Of a stretch of DNA of 64,000 nucleotides, positions 17,072 to 25,130 are shown in pieces (within the stretch, counting starts at the first letter, position 1; every line of letters begins with the position of its first letter). The stretch comes from Mesoterricola silvestris. Its GTDB lineage: Bacteria > Acidobacteriota > Holophagae > Holophagales > Holophagaceae. Made by a program: the position numbers and the translations under genes. The stretch lies in contig NZ_AP027080.1 in NCBI RefSeq assembly GCF_030295405.1, positions 1,984,001 to 2,048,000 of the forward strand, read 5' to 3'. The notes below the pieces were generated by a model. The model searched no databases and was not told where the DNA came from. It was given only the letters and a program-made list of their open reading frames with translations.

Positions 17072-17364
17072 CCAAGATCACTTTGTATGATGCCGCTGAT
17101 TACCTCGACAGCGAGGAAATGATTGCCGAATATCTTTCCGTAGCGATGGAAGATCCTGATCCTGAAATCTTCCTGCAAGCTGTTGCGGCTGTTGCCCGCG
17201 CGCGAGGCATGGCCCAACTTGCCAAAGATGCAGGCGTGTCACGCGAAAGCCTTTACAAGACGCTGGCACCCGGTGCCAAGCCAAGGTACGAGACCGTATT
17301 CAAGCTCATGCGTGCCCTGGGAGTCCAGTTCAATGTGAAAGCGGTGCACGGAAGTTCTGCTTAA
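17068..17364 (+). CDS. higA: HigA-type antitoxin, HTH (addiction module antidote)
   Basis: A 98-aa protein of the antidote family that follows Gp49-like toxins: N-terminal YDAADYLDSEEMIAEYLSVA and a C-terminal XRE-type helix-turn-helix (GMAQLAKDAGVSRESLYKTL, about residues 47-66; then ETVFKLMRALGV). It is intact while its toxin gene carries a premature stop. Coupling is by ATGA overlap at 17068-17071. It would bind the palindrome at 16738-16759. Confidence 0.88.
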   Translation: MTKITLYDAADYLDSEEMIAEYLSVAMEDPDPEIFLQAVAAVARARGMAQLAKDAGVSRESLYKTLAPGAKPRYETVFKLMRALGVQFNVKAVHGSSA

Positions 17365-17366
17365 AG

Positions 17367-17783
17367 TCAGGCAGACCCCCTCGAAGAAGTATTGAACGCC
17401 TCCCGAAGCCCGAGGTGGGTGGCAAAGGGTTCGAAATCCCTATCGCTATGAAGAAGCACCAACCCGTTCTTAATGCATCGCGTCGCGATTAGTGTATCGA
17501 TCGTTTTGCGAACGGTTACGCCATGTCCCCTTAGGACCCGAAAATTCCTCGCGGCCTGGATGGCCACTTCTCGATCAACGATGTTGACCAGTTGGAACGA
17601 ATTCAGCAGCTGCTTTGCGCTGTTGAAATCCCTATCCTTTTGGAATCCCTGAAGAACTTCCGCCAGAATCAAGTCCCCAACCGCCAGGGGCTCATTTCCC
17701 AGCAATGCATCCAGCATCTCTGCTTGAGGGGTGGCCGTTCCGCGGAAGTAGTCGATCCATACGCTCGAATCGACCAGAATCAC
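17367..17783 (-). CDS. vapC: VapC-type PIN-domain ribonuclease toxin
   Basis: A 138-aa PIN-domain protein with the acidic metal-binding set in place: Asp5 (LVDSSVWIDY), Glu42 (LAEVLQGF), Asp96 (TIDTLIA) and Asp114/Asp116 (HSDRDFEPF). PIN toxins are Mg-dependent RNases held inactive by their antitoxin. It starts with GTG at 17783 in a GTGA overlap with the vapB stop, with AGGAG just upstream inside vapB. Both genes look intact, so this pair is probably functional, unlike the neighbouring higBA. Confidence 0.9.
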   Translation of the reverse strand: MILVDSSVWIDYFRGTATPQAEMLDALLGNEPLAVGDLILAEVLQGFQKDRDFNSAKQLLNSFQLVNIVDREVAIQAARNFRVLRGHGVTVRKTIDTLIATRCIKNGLVLLHSDRDFEPFATHLGLREAFNTSSRGSA

Positions 17784-17974
17784 TTGTCTCTCCTCATTTC
17801 CCCAAGGTCACCTTCCCAGTGAAGCTTCCCGCGAAACCTTCGCACCTCTTCCTGCTGGTGGAGCTTGACCAGGGTCCTGAGGCCCAATTCGACGGCCTCC
17901 CGCTTGGTCTTCAATCCTGTAACCTTAAGCGCATCACGCATAAGCGTGTCATCGATGACAATATTGGTGCGCAT
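17780..17974 (-). CDS. vapB: VapB-type antitoxin
   Basis: A 64-aa antitoxin: the N-terminal ribbon-helix-helix MRTNIVIDDTLMRDALKVTG, then LKTKREAVELGLRTLVKL (VapB_antitoxin/DUF2191 pattern), and a charged C-terminal arm (RRFRGKLHWEGDLGEMR) that would wrap around VapC. The ATG at 17974 has GGAGG 9 nt upstream and the gene overlaps vapC. Confidence 0.88.
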   Translation of the reverse strand: MRTNIVIDDTLMRDALKVTGLKTKREAVELGLRTLVKLHQQEEVRRFRGKLHWEGDLGEMRRDK

Positions 17975-17975
17975 G

Positions 17976-18005
17976 ATGTGTAGCCTCCATCCGAAGCATA
18001 CACAT
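17976..18005 (-). promoter_or_regulatory. Candidate vapBC operator
   Basis: ATGTGTA (17976-17982) and TACACAT (17999-18005) form a perfect inverted repeat with a 16-nt spacer immediately upstream of vapB, straddling its ribosome site. VapBC complexes bind such palindromes for autoregulation. Confidence 0.45.
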
Positions 18006-18292
18006 AATGGGTCCCCACCTGGTTTCGCGCAACCGCCACTCTTTTCTCTCTGTGGTATCTGCCCTTTGTGCCCCGACTCGAGTCGGCGCTTTTCAAAACC
18101 AACGATCCGCGGCGCAGCCGGGGGGACCTGAACGGCCACCTCAACGTTCCCTGTAGGAATTCGCCCGTTCGCTGTTCGGGGTAGGCCGTTCGCCGGTGGC
18201 GGCCGCTGTGGAACTTCGGAGGGCGCATCCTTGGGGACGTGACCCCCAGGCCCCGGGCCTGTACCCGGCCACCCGTTCCTCGGGAGTCGACC
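18006..18292. other. Intergenic spacer between vapB and the serine hydrolase gene
   Basis: About 290 nt without a gene. It marks the return from the low-GC island to high-GC sequence. At 18150-18205 it carries GCCCGTTCGCTGT and GCCGTTCGCCGG, short units that recur near 27958 and 32998-33035. Confidence 0.5.
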
Positions 18293-19639
18293 ATGGATTA
18301 TCGAACCGTCCTTCTCGCCCTGGCCCTCGCGGCCCCGGCCCTGGCGCTGCCGGTGCCCGGGGCGGAGGTGCCGGCCCAGGTGGAGGCCTACCTGGAGCCC
18401 CTGGTGAAGCGGGACCTCATCAGCGGGTCGCTCCTGCTGGCCCGGGGAGGGCAGGTGCTGGTGGCCAAGGGGTTCGGTCCGGCGAACCGGGAATGGGGCG
18501 TGCCCAACGGGGTGGATACCAAATTCCGGCTGGGTTCCCTTTCCAAGCAGTTCACGGCGGCGGGCATCCTGCTGCTGGAGCAGCGGGGGCTGCTGCGCCT
18601 GGAGGATCCGCTGGCCAAGTTCCTCCCGGGCTTTCCGGGGGGCGGGCGCATCACCCTCCACCAGCTCCTTTCCCACACCTCGGGACTGGCCAATTTCAAC
18701 CAGCTGCCCGACTACTGGGAGAAGAACCTCCACCCCTGGAACCTGGCCCAGGTGATCGATTGGTTCAAGGACCAGCCGGTGCGCGGCCAGCCGGGAGAGG
18801 TGTGGTCCTATTCCAACGCGGGGTACACCCTGCTCGCCGCGGTGATCGAAAAGGTTTCGGGGAAGGACTTCGCCACATTCCTGCGGGAGGAGCTGTTCCG
18901 GCCCCTGGGCATGGCGGCCACCGGGGTGGACCAGCACGAGGACATCCTGGGGCGGAGGGCCGACGGCTACGTGAAGGACGAGAACGGCGTAAAGCGGGTG
19001 AGCTACCGGGACATGCCCTTCATGAACGGGGCGGGTTCCCTCTATTCCACGGTGGGCGACCTGCTGCGGTGGGACCGCGCCCTGCGCACGGACCAGCCCC
19101 TCTCCCGGGCCAGCCGGGAGCGCCTGTTCGCCCCCGTGAAGGAGCACTACGCCTGCGGCTGGTTCGTGGACCGCCGCTTCGGCCGGGCCCTCATCAGCCA
19201 TTCCGGGGACATCACCGGCTTCCGCTGCGATATGCAGCGCTTCGTGGACGACGATGTCACCGTGATCCTCCTCCTGAACCTCGAAAGCACCTTCACCGCC
19301 GCCGTGGCCCGGGACCTGGGCGCCATCGCCCTGGGCGAGCCGTACAAGCCCGCCCTGGTCCCCGAAGGCATCGGCGCCGCCCCCGGCGTCCTGGCGGAAG
19401 TGGCCGGATCCTACGCCCTGGACCCCCGCACCACCCTGGTCCTGGCCCCCAGGAACGGCCAGCTCATCGCCCAGGCCCCCGGCATGCCCAGCGCCCCGGC
19501 CATCCCCCAGGCCGACAACCTCTTCTTCGTCCAGGAATGGAACGGCATGCTCCGCATCCAGCGGGGAGCCGACGGCCAGGTCACCGGCCTCCGGCTCACC
19601 CAGGGGGCCCGGACGATCCCGGCCAAGCGGCTGCCCTGA
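18293..19639 (+). CDS. Secreted serine hydrolase, class C beta-lactamase/esterase family
   Basis: A 448-aa exported protein with a signal peptide (MDYRTVLLALALAAPALA). The beta-lactamase fold motifs are Ser82-x-x-Lys85 in GSLSKQFT, Tyr173-Ser-Asn in WSYSNAGY and His303-Ser-Gly in SHSGDITG. The last deviates from KTG and is common in esterases and D-aminopeptidases of this family. A C-terminal domain of about 100 aa follows. The ATG at 18293 has GGGAG 6 nt upstream, which is why upstream in-frame starts were rejected. It is probably a periplasmic esterase or peptidase; antibiotic hydrolysis is not implied. Confidence 0.88.
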   Translation: MDYRTVLLALALAAPALALPVPGAEVPAQVEAYLEPLVKRDLISGSLLLARGGQVLVAKGFGPANREWGVPNGVDTKFRLGSLSKQFTAAGILLLEQRGLLRLEDPLAKFLPGFPGGGRITLHQLLSHTSGLANFNQLPDYWEKNLHPWNLAQVIDWFKDQPVRGQPGEVWSYSNAGYTLLAAVIEKVSGKDFATFLREELFRPLGMAATGVDQHEDILGRRADGYVKDENGVKRVSYRDMPFMNGAGSLYSTVGDLLRWDRALRTDQPLSRASRERLFAPVKEHYACGWFVDRRFGRALISHSGDITGFRCDMQRFVDDDVTVILLLNLESTFTAAVARDLGAIALGEPYKPALVPEGIGAAPGVLAEVAGSYALDPRTTLVLAPRNGQLIAQAPGMPSAPAIPQADNLFFVQEWNGMLRIQRGADGQVTGLRLTQGARTIPAKRLP

Positions 19640-19696
19640 TGGGTCGCGGCCGGGGCCGGCCGTCCTTGGAGCCGGAGGTCCCCACGGGCCTTCCCC

Positions 19697-20191
19697 GCCG
19701 GGGGCCGCTGACGTTGCCCGCGGGTTCCGAAAGGCGGCGGCGACCCAGCGGGGTTCCCGTTTAGGCCGCCGACCCACCGGTACCGTCGGATGCCGGTCCT
19801 CGCAAGCTGCGTTCCGGATCCTCCGGTTAGCCGTAGCTCGGCCTGCCTGGAGTGAGTTCCAGGTTGAGCAGATCCCCGTTCATCCCCTCAATCGGCGTTC
19901 ATCCCGGTTTCCGCAGGGCTGTCGCTGAGGTGGGTCGGAGCGCAAGTTACTCGATGTCCCCAGCCCAAATGTGGCGATACCTCCCACCGAAGTTCAAACG
20001 GGGAACAGGATCCATGCGCCCCGTTCCAGACGGCCCTACCCCGGAACCAGGCTACGGCTAACCGGAGGATCCGGACCGCAGCTTGCGAGGACCGGCATCC
20101 GACGGTACCGGTGGGTCGGCGCCCACAACGGGAACCCCGCTGGGTCGGCGCCGCCTTCCGGAACCCGTAAGCGACCGCAGCGGCCCCCGGC
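19697..20191. repeat. MITE-like element with 141-bp inverted arms, copy 1
   Basis: Arms 19697-19837 and 20051-20191 have equal length and are inverted copies of each other, with the best match from CCGACCCACCGGTACCGTCG through CTCCGGTTAGCCGTAGC and weaker outer parts. Both outer ends read GCCGGGGGCCGC. The 213-nt centre contains repeat copy B. The element fills most of the space between two convergent genes and encodes no protein. A second element with the same ends and shared internal motifs lies at 55608-55970. Confidence 0.85.
19859..19943. repeat. Dispersed repeat, copy B (single arm)
   Basis: About 85 nt beginning CCAGGTTGAGC and containing ATCGGCGTTCATCCC followed by GCAGGGCTG. It matches copy C (44115-44197, opposite strand) along its whole length and copies A and D in the core. 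It lies inside the MITE-like element. Confidence 0.85.
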
Positions 20192-20263
20192 AGAGACTCC
20201 CGGAAAGGGCGGAAACGTACAAACGCGCGGGGGCCCCACCCCGGGACCCCCGCACCCCCCCGA

Positions 20264-20824
20264 TCAGAAGCTGGCGAACCGGTAGGATACGCCCAGGCTG
20301 AACCAGGAGGGCTGGTAGAGCTTATTGAATTCGGTCTGGGTGAAGGAGACGACCCCATGGACCTTGGGGGAGATCTCGTACTCCAGCCCCAGACGGCCGG
20401 ACAGCTTTGTGCCCTTGCCGGCGTTGTTGCGGCCGCCGGCGTCGGTGAAGGTCGGGGAGGAGGTGTCGTCCTGCTTCCACTTGAGGATGCCCATGCCCCC
20501 GAAGAAGGTCACCTTGCCGGAGACCTTGAGGACGTCCAGGCCGGCGTGGAGGTGGTGGGGGGTTCCGGATTCCAGGCCCGAGCCGTCCACCCCGCGGAGG
20601 GACAGCAAGTTGGCGTAGAGGCGGAAGCCCAGGCCGGGGCTGGTCCCGGTGCGCAGGGCGAGGCCGGCGTGGTAGCCGGCCAGGTTGCCCGTTTTGACCA
20701 TCCGGTTCAGGGTGCCGGTGGCCACGAGGGCGCTCACCTGGCCTTCGAGGCCGAAGGTGGGCGCCTGGGCGTGCAGGCCTGACGGGAGGAGGGCCAGCAG
20801 GGCGATGGTTCGCGTCAAAATCAT
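20264..20824 (-). CDS. Small outer-membrane beta-barrel protein
   Basis: A 186-aa protein with a signal peptide (MILTRTIALLALLPSGLHA). The mature part is rich in alternating strands with Gly and aromatic residues (for example GLGFRLYANLLSL, GKVTFFGGMGILKW, WFSLGVSYRF) and ends in Phe, the usual terminal residue for BAM-dependent barrels. The second ATG (20824) is preferred because AGGAG is 8 nt upstream; the first is only 2 nt from it. It lies 37 nt downstream of the TonB-dependent receptor gene on the same strand. Function unknown; OmpW/OmpA-like 8-strand barrels are the closest fold guess. Confidence 0.75.
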   Translation of the reverse strand: MILTRTIALLALLPSGLHAQAPTFGLEGQVSALVATGTLNRMVKTGNLAGYHAGLALRTGTSPGLGFRLYANLLSLRGVDGSGLESGTPHHLHAGLDVLKVSGKVTFFGGMGILKWKQDDTSSPTFTDAGGRNNAGKGTKLSGRLGLEYEISPKVHGVVSFTQTEFNKLYQPSWFSLGVSYRFASF

Positions 20825-20861
20825 GGTCATTGCTCCTGGGAAAGGGTTCGGTGGCGGCTGG

Positions 20862-23800
20862 CTACCACTTGATGCCGGTCGAGATCATCACCCACCGGCC
20901 TCCGGTGAAATTGGACGTTCCGTCGCCGCCGTAGGTGCCGAAGCCCGTGCGGTTGCCGGACGCGCTCACGACCCAGGGCGACGCATAGAAGCCCGCGGTG
21001 GCGGAATTCGTGGCCGGGGCGGGGGAGACGGTGGTCTGGGCGGTGGAGACCGTGGTCAGCTGCCAGTGGTTGAAGACGTTGTAGACCGTGACTTCAAGGA
21101 AGTAGCGGACCTTGGACACCACGGGGACATCGATGCCCAGCTTGAGGTCGAAGTTGAAGGAGTCATTCATCCGGCCGAAGCCGCGCTCGCCGAAGTAGCG
21201 GTTGTAGGTGGACGGGTACTGGCCGACGATGGGGCTTCCGGCCGCGGCCGCGTCGGCCTGGGCCTCGAAGGCGTTGGTGCGGGTCAGGCTGTAGCACTCG
21301 CCGCCGGCGTAGTTGAAGAGCAGGGAGGCGTTGAAGGCAGCCCCCGCCTGGCTCCGGGTCAGGTAGTCCAGGTGGATGCTGCTGCGGTGCCGCTGGTCGC
21401 TGTTCAGGTAGCCCATGGGCGCGAAGTAGGAGGTGTCCCGGCCGCGGCTGTAATGGACCGAATCATAGGTGCCCAGCGGATCGCCGACGGGCCCGGTGTT
21501 GGTGCCGCCGGAATCGCCGCCTTCGCCGTTGCCCCGCAGGACCGCGTAGGTGTAGTTGCCGCCCAGGGTCAGCTCGCGGCTGAGCCGGGCCGCGAAATCG
21601 AATTCCAGGCTGGTGTACTCGCGCTTGAGGCGGGGGTCGGTGATCCAGCGGGTGGCCACGGTGCCCACGGGGGGGATGCCGGTGCCCGCCCGGGGGGCAT
21701 AGGCGGTCTCATCGCCGATGGTGAGAATGTCGTTGTAGAGGTTCTTCCAGTCCCGGCGCACCACCGCGGCCTTGAAGTAGGACCCGTCCGGGTAGGCGTG
21801 CTTGATGTCGAAGCTCCATTCGTTGACGGAAGGGGCCTTGAGATTGGATTGCACGAAGTTGCCCGAGGCCCCCCCGACCCCCTGGAAACCGTTGGCGTTC
21901 AGGGCCCAGTTGGCGAGGTTGGTGACGTCGGCGTAGGTGGCGGCATAGTTGCTGGGGGCGCCCCAGCTGTACCATTCCCGGACGGGGTTGCCGGCGAAGG
22001 TGAACTTGTTGGTGAAGCCATCGTGCAGCCTGCCGGTGTAGGTGGCGAAGCTGGCCCGGAAGAGCCAGGCCTGGTCGCCCCATAGGTCGTAGGTGGCCTG
22101 GAGGCGCGGGGACCAGGCGCTGGACTTGATATTGGGGGCGCCCAGGGTGTCCTTGGCGGTGACCTCGTCGTAGCGGCCGCCCACCATGAGCTGGAGCTTG
22201 TCGTTCACCGCCAGGGTACCGTTCAGGTAGAGGCCGGTGGTCCGGGTCGTGGCGACGCCGGTGGCGGAGACGCCGATCTCCATGGTATTGATCTGGTCGG
22301 GATCATCGGCCCAGTTGGTCACCCGGTACGTGCCGTCCGGGTTCCGCCCTTCCAGGAAGATGCGGTTGCCGGTGGGCGATTGTTCATTGGGGGCCGAGCG
22401 CTCCTGGTTGAGGTACTCGAAGCCCATGTCCACCGTCCAGGTCCCGATGGGCGTGGCGGGGCTGAACCAGGTGAGATTGGCGATGGCCGTCTTGATGTCC
22501 CGTTCATCCGGGGACCCCGCCTTGAAGGCGCCGTTGTTGAACGCGTAGAAGCCGCCGTTGCTGTAGCCCACGTAGATGCGCTGGGGGAACGGGGCGTCGG
22601 CGCGGCCGCCGCCGCCCAGGCTGTCCTTCTTGACGGCGTAGCGCGCTTCCAGGGTGGTGGAGCTGGAAAGGATTCCCCGGTAGCCCAGCGTCCAGTAGGT
22701 GTTCTTGTTCGCCGAATCGTAGAGGGCGGCCGGTTCCACCTCCCCGCCGATGCTGCGGTTGGTCTGGGTGGTCTCGTTCTTGTTGGCGGTGAACTCCAGC
22801 GTGTGGTTCAGGCCGAGGCCGAAGGTGAGCTTGCCTTCCCAGAACTTCAGGGTGCCGATGCGGGTGTAGGGCTGGCCATTGGTGGGGGCCTGGTAGGCCG
22901 GCTCGCCGAAGAGGGTCGACAGGCCCTGGGTGGAATAGAGGGCCGCGGCGATGCTGTTCTGGGGATCCTTCTTGGTGGAGACGGAGAACCAGATGCGGTC
23001 CTTGAGGATCGGGCCCCCGATGATCAGCGTGTAGGACGCGTTGCGCAGGTCCTCGCTGAGGCCGGTGCCCGAATTGATGGGCGCGCTCGCGGGCCGCAGG
23101 CCGCGGGGGCTGACGGCGTACCACGAATTGCGGCTCAGGTTCATGCGCAGGATGCCGGTGAATTCGTTGCTGCCCGTCTTCGTGATGGCGTTGATGACGC
23201 CGCCGGTGAAGTTGCCGTACCGGGCGTTCACGGGGCTCTGGATGACCTGGGTCTCGGCGATGGAATCGTCCACGTAGAAGAAGCGCCCCGTGGTGTCGCC
23301 GTACATGTTGTCGGCGATATCGGTGCCGTTGAGCAGGAAGCGGTTCCCCGTGGTCTGCCCGCCGCGCATGGTGATGCGCATCCCCGCCAGGGTGTTGGTG
23401 GTCACGCCCGGGGTGAGCAGGGCGATGGTGTCCATGCCCCGCGTCGTCCTGGGGATGATGTCCATGATTTCCGAGGTGATGTTGGTGCTCGACTTCACAT
23501 CGGTCTTGTCGACGGCGGCGGTGGCGGCGATGACTTCCACGGTGGTGCCGGCCTCGGCGACCTTCCCCAGCACGATGTCCTGGCGGATGACCGCGCCCAG
23601 CCCCACGTCCATGGTGACCGAGTTGGTGTGGTAGCCCTCCTTGATGGCATCGATGCGGTACGAGCCCGGCGGGAGGAGCGGGGCCCGGTAGGCGCCCTTG
23701 GCCTCCGTGACGACGGTGCGCACGCCCTGCAGGGCGGGGGAACTGAGGCGGATCTTGACGCCGGCCAGGCCTTCGCCGGTGCGGGTGCGCACCGTGCCGA

Positions 23801-23891
23801 CCACCTGGCCCGTGGATTCCTGGGCGGCCGCCGGGGCCGCGATCAGGGCGAGGGCCGTCAATGAGAGCTGGCGAATGGGGAATCGGATCAT
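20862..23891 (-). CDS. TonB-dependent receptor, Oar-like, with carboxypeptidase-regulatory N-domain
   Basis: About 1,009 aa. The signal peptide (ends near APAAAQ) is followed by a CarboxypepD_reg-like domain (about residues 25-110: GTVRTRTGEGLAGVKIRLSS), a plug domain (RGGQTTGNRFLLNGTDIADN near 180 and VNARYGNFTGGVINAITKTG near 225) and a large beta-barrel. This is the Oar/large TonB receptor type expanded in Acidobacteriota. The ATG at 23891 is chosen because GGAG lies 6 nt before it. It sits between two small barrel genes on the same strand, likely co-transcribed. The ligand is unknown (oligosaccharide, peptide or siderophore). Confidence 0.9.
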   Translation of the reverse strand: MIRFPIRQLSLTALALIAAPAAAQESTGQVVGTVRTRTGEGLAGVKIRLSSPALQGVRTVVTEAKGAYRAPLLPPGSYRIDAIKEGYHTNSVTMDVGLGAVIRQDIVLGKVAEAGTTVEVIAATAAVDKTDVKSSTNITSEIMDIIPRTTRGMDTIALLTPGVTTNTLAGMRITMRGGQTTGNRFLLNGTDIADNMYGDTTGRFFYVDDSIAETQVIQSPVNARYGNFTGGVINAITKTGSNEFTGILRMNLSRNSWYAVSPRGLRPASAPINSGTGLSEDLRNASYTLIIGGPILKDRIWFSVSTKKDPQNSIAAALYSTQGLSTLFGEPAYQAPTNGQPYTRIGTLKFWEGKLTFGLGLNHTLEFTANKNETTQTNRSIGGEVEPAALYDSANKNTYWTLGYRGILSSSTTLEARYAVKKDSLGGGGRADAPFPQRIYVGYSNGGFYAFNNGAFKAGSPDERDIKTAIANLTWFSPATPIGTWTVDMGFEYLNQERSAPNEQSPTGNRIFLEGRNPDGTYRVTNWADDPDQINTMEIGVSATGVATTRTTGLYLNGTLAVNDKLQLMVGGRYDEVTAKDTLGAPNIKSSAWSPRLQATYDLWGDQAWLFRASFATYTGRLHDGFTNKFTFAGNPVREWYSWGAPSNYAATYADVTNLANWALNANGFQGVGGASGNFVQSNLKAPSVNEWSFDIKHAYPDGSYFKAAVVRRDWKNLYNDILTIGDETAYAPRAGTGIPPVGTVATRWITDPRLKREYTSLEFDFAARLSRELTLGGNYTYAVLRGNGEGGDSGGTNTGPVGDPLGTYDSVHYSRGRDTSYFAPMGYLNSDQRHRSSIHLDYLTRSQAGAAFNASLLFNYAGGECYSLTRTNAFEAQADAAAAGSPIVGQYPSTYNRYFGERGFGRMNDSFNFDLKLGIDVPVVSKVRYFLEVTVYNVFNHWQLTTVSTAQTTVSPAPATNSATAGFYASPWVVSASGNRTGFGTYGGDGTSNFTGGRWVMISTGIKW

Positions 23892-23921
23892 AGCTTGCTC
23901 CATGGGATCCAAGACATTGGG

Positions 23922-24569
23922 TTAGAAGCGGATGCCGAACCGGATTTCCGAGGCCGCGCTCGTGCCGGTGCCGCCCCGGGGATCGCCGAGGCGCACGGTG
24001 AAGACATTGGCCTCCACGCTGAAGATCCCGGTGATGCGCCAGCCCAGGCCCGCCACGGCGCCGATGGACGTGGTCTTCTTGTCCAGGTCGTCCATGATCG
24101 TGACGATGGACGAAGGGGCCCCGCCGGTGTAGGTGATGCGCGAGCCCGTATCCCGGACGTTGACCTTGTAGAGGCCCAGGCGCAGGCCGGCCTGGACGTA
24201 CAGCTCCGGCACCAGGTCCCGCCGGTAGAGGGCCGTGACCTCGGGCCCCTTGGCGTCCGGCTTGGTGATGCGGGCCTCGTAGGTGCCGTCGGGCCGCGGC
24301 GTGGGGATGCTGGAGACGGTGGCGAGGTCGCCGGGGAAGAACCGGTAGCCCAGGCCCAGGACCATGGCCTGGTCCTTGGCGTAGCGGTAGGCGAACTCCA
24401 CCTCCGCCCCGAAGCCGTAGCCGGCGTTGCCCATGAGGGTCTTGGCCGATCCGGTGGTGGGGCCGCCGCCGAACTTCAGGGAACCGACCCAGCCTTCCTG
24501 CGCCTGGAGCGCCGTGGCCGCCATGACGGCCACCAGGGCAAGCCGTGAACGTGAGGAACGTGTTGACAC
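23922..24569 (-). CDS. Outer-membrane beta-barrel protein
   Basis: A 215-aa exported barrel: basic N-terminus (STRSSRSR), hydrophobic LALVAVMAATALQA, then repeated amphipathic strands (GAEVEFAYRYAKD, MVLGLGYRFFPG, LYVQAGLRLGLYKV, GAVAGLGWRIT) ending in RFGIRF with terminal Phe. The GTG at 24569 is chosen because GGAGGT lies 7 nt upstream; upstream ATGs lack a ribosome site. It is the first gene of the barrel-receptor-barrel group. The specific function is not recognised. Confidence 0.72.
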   Translation of the reverse strand: MSTRSSRSRLALVAVMAATALQAQEGWVGSLKFGGGPTTGSAKTLMGNAGYGFGAEVEFAYRYAKDQAMVLGLGYRFFPGDLATVSSIPTPRPDGTYEARITKPDAKGPEVTALYRRDLVPELYVQAGLRLGLYKVNVRDTGSRITYTGGAPSSIVTIMDDLDKKTTSIGAVAGLGWRITGIFSVEANVFTVRLGDPRGGTGTSAASEIRFGIRF

Positions 24570-24887
24570 TGGTCTGACCTCCGCGGCCATGCCGCAATGA
24601 ATGGAAGGGTTTGGAGTGAATGGCAAAAGCATCCCTCTCCGCGCCCCTTCGCGGTTCCTCGATCCGCCCACCGGCGGGATCCCCGCACGGAGGCGCCGCT
24701 GGGCCCCAGGGAAGGCGGGGTTTCCGCCAGGGAACGGAATCCCGGTCCCGGCCGCCGGCGGCCTTCCCTGGAAGGAACCCGCGCGTTTCCGGTGCCGCGC
24801 TTCCGCTGGGCGGCGCGATCCAACCGCCGGCTGGACGCGGCGGGACCCTGCGGCGCGGGCGATCCATCCTCGGGTGGGGGGAGGGCG

Positions 24888-25130
24888 ATGGACGTCAGGG
24901 AATGGAACCTGCGCAGGCTGGTGGAGGAGAACCGGGTGCCCGCCCCGGGGCTGCGCGGAAAGCAGGAGCGGTACCGGCGGCTCCAGCGGGAGCTGGCCGC
25001 GCTGGAGGCGGCGCCCTTCGGATCACATGCCGAGGAGTTCCTTCAGCTTGGGCGTGGCGGTGCGGCTGACTTCGAGATCGAGGCCTTCGCCCACGCGTAC
25101 TTCGGCGCGGCCTCCGAAGACGGCGCGTAG
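24888..25130 (+). CDS. Hypothetical small charged protein overlapping the LytTR gene
   Basis: An 80-codon frame. The first 45 or so codons (MDVREWNLRRLVEEN, then LRGKQERYRRLQRELAALEA) have the strong GC3 bias of real genes and a helical, Arg/Glu-rich composition; GGGGGGAGGG precedes the ATG. From about 25023 the frame runs antisense through the 3' end of the LytTR gene, where codon bias is lost. Either the gene overlaps its convergent neighbour or only its 5' part survives. No family recognised. Confidence 0.35.
   Translation: MDVREWNLRRLVEENRVPAPGLRGKQERYRRLQRELAALEAAPFGSHAEEFLQLGRGGAADFEIEAFAHAYFGAASEDGA

Noticed and set aside
18293-19639. Calling the serine hydrolase an antibiotic-resistance beta-lactamase
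   Set aside because: It has HSG rather than KTG at the third motif, and family members are mostly esterases or peptidases; sequence does not support a resistance claim.
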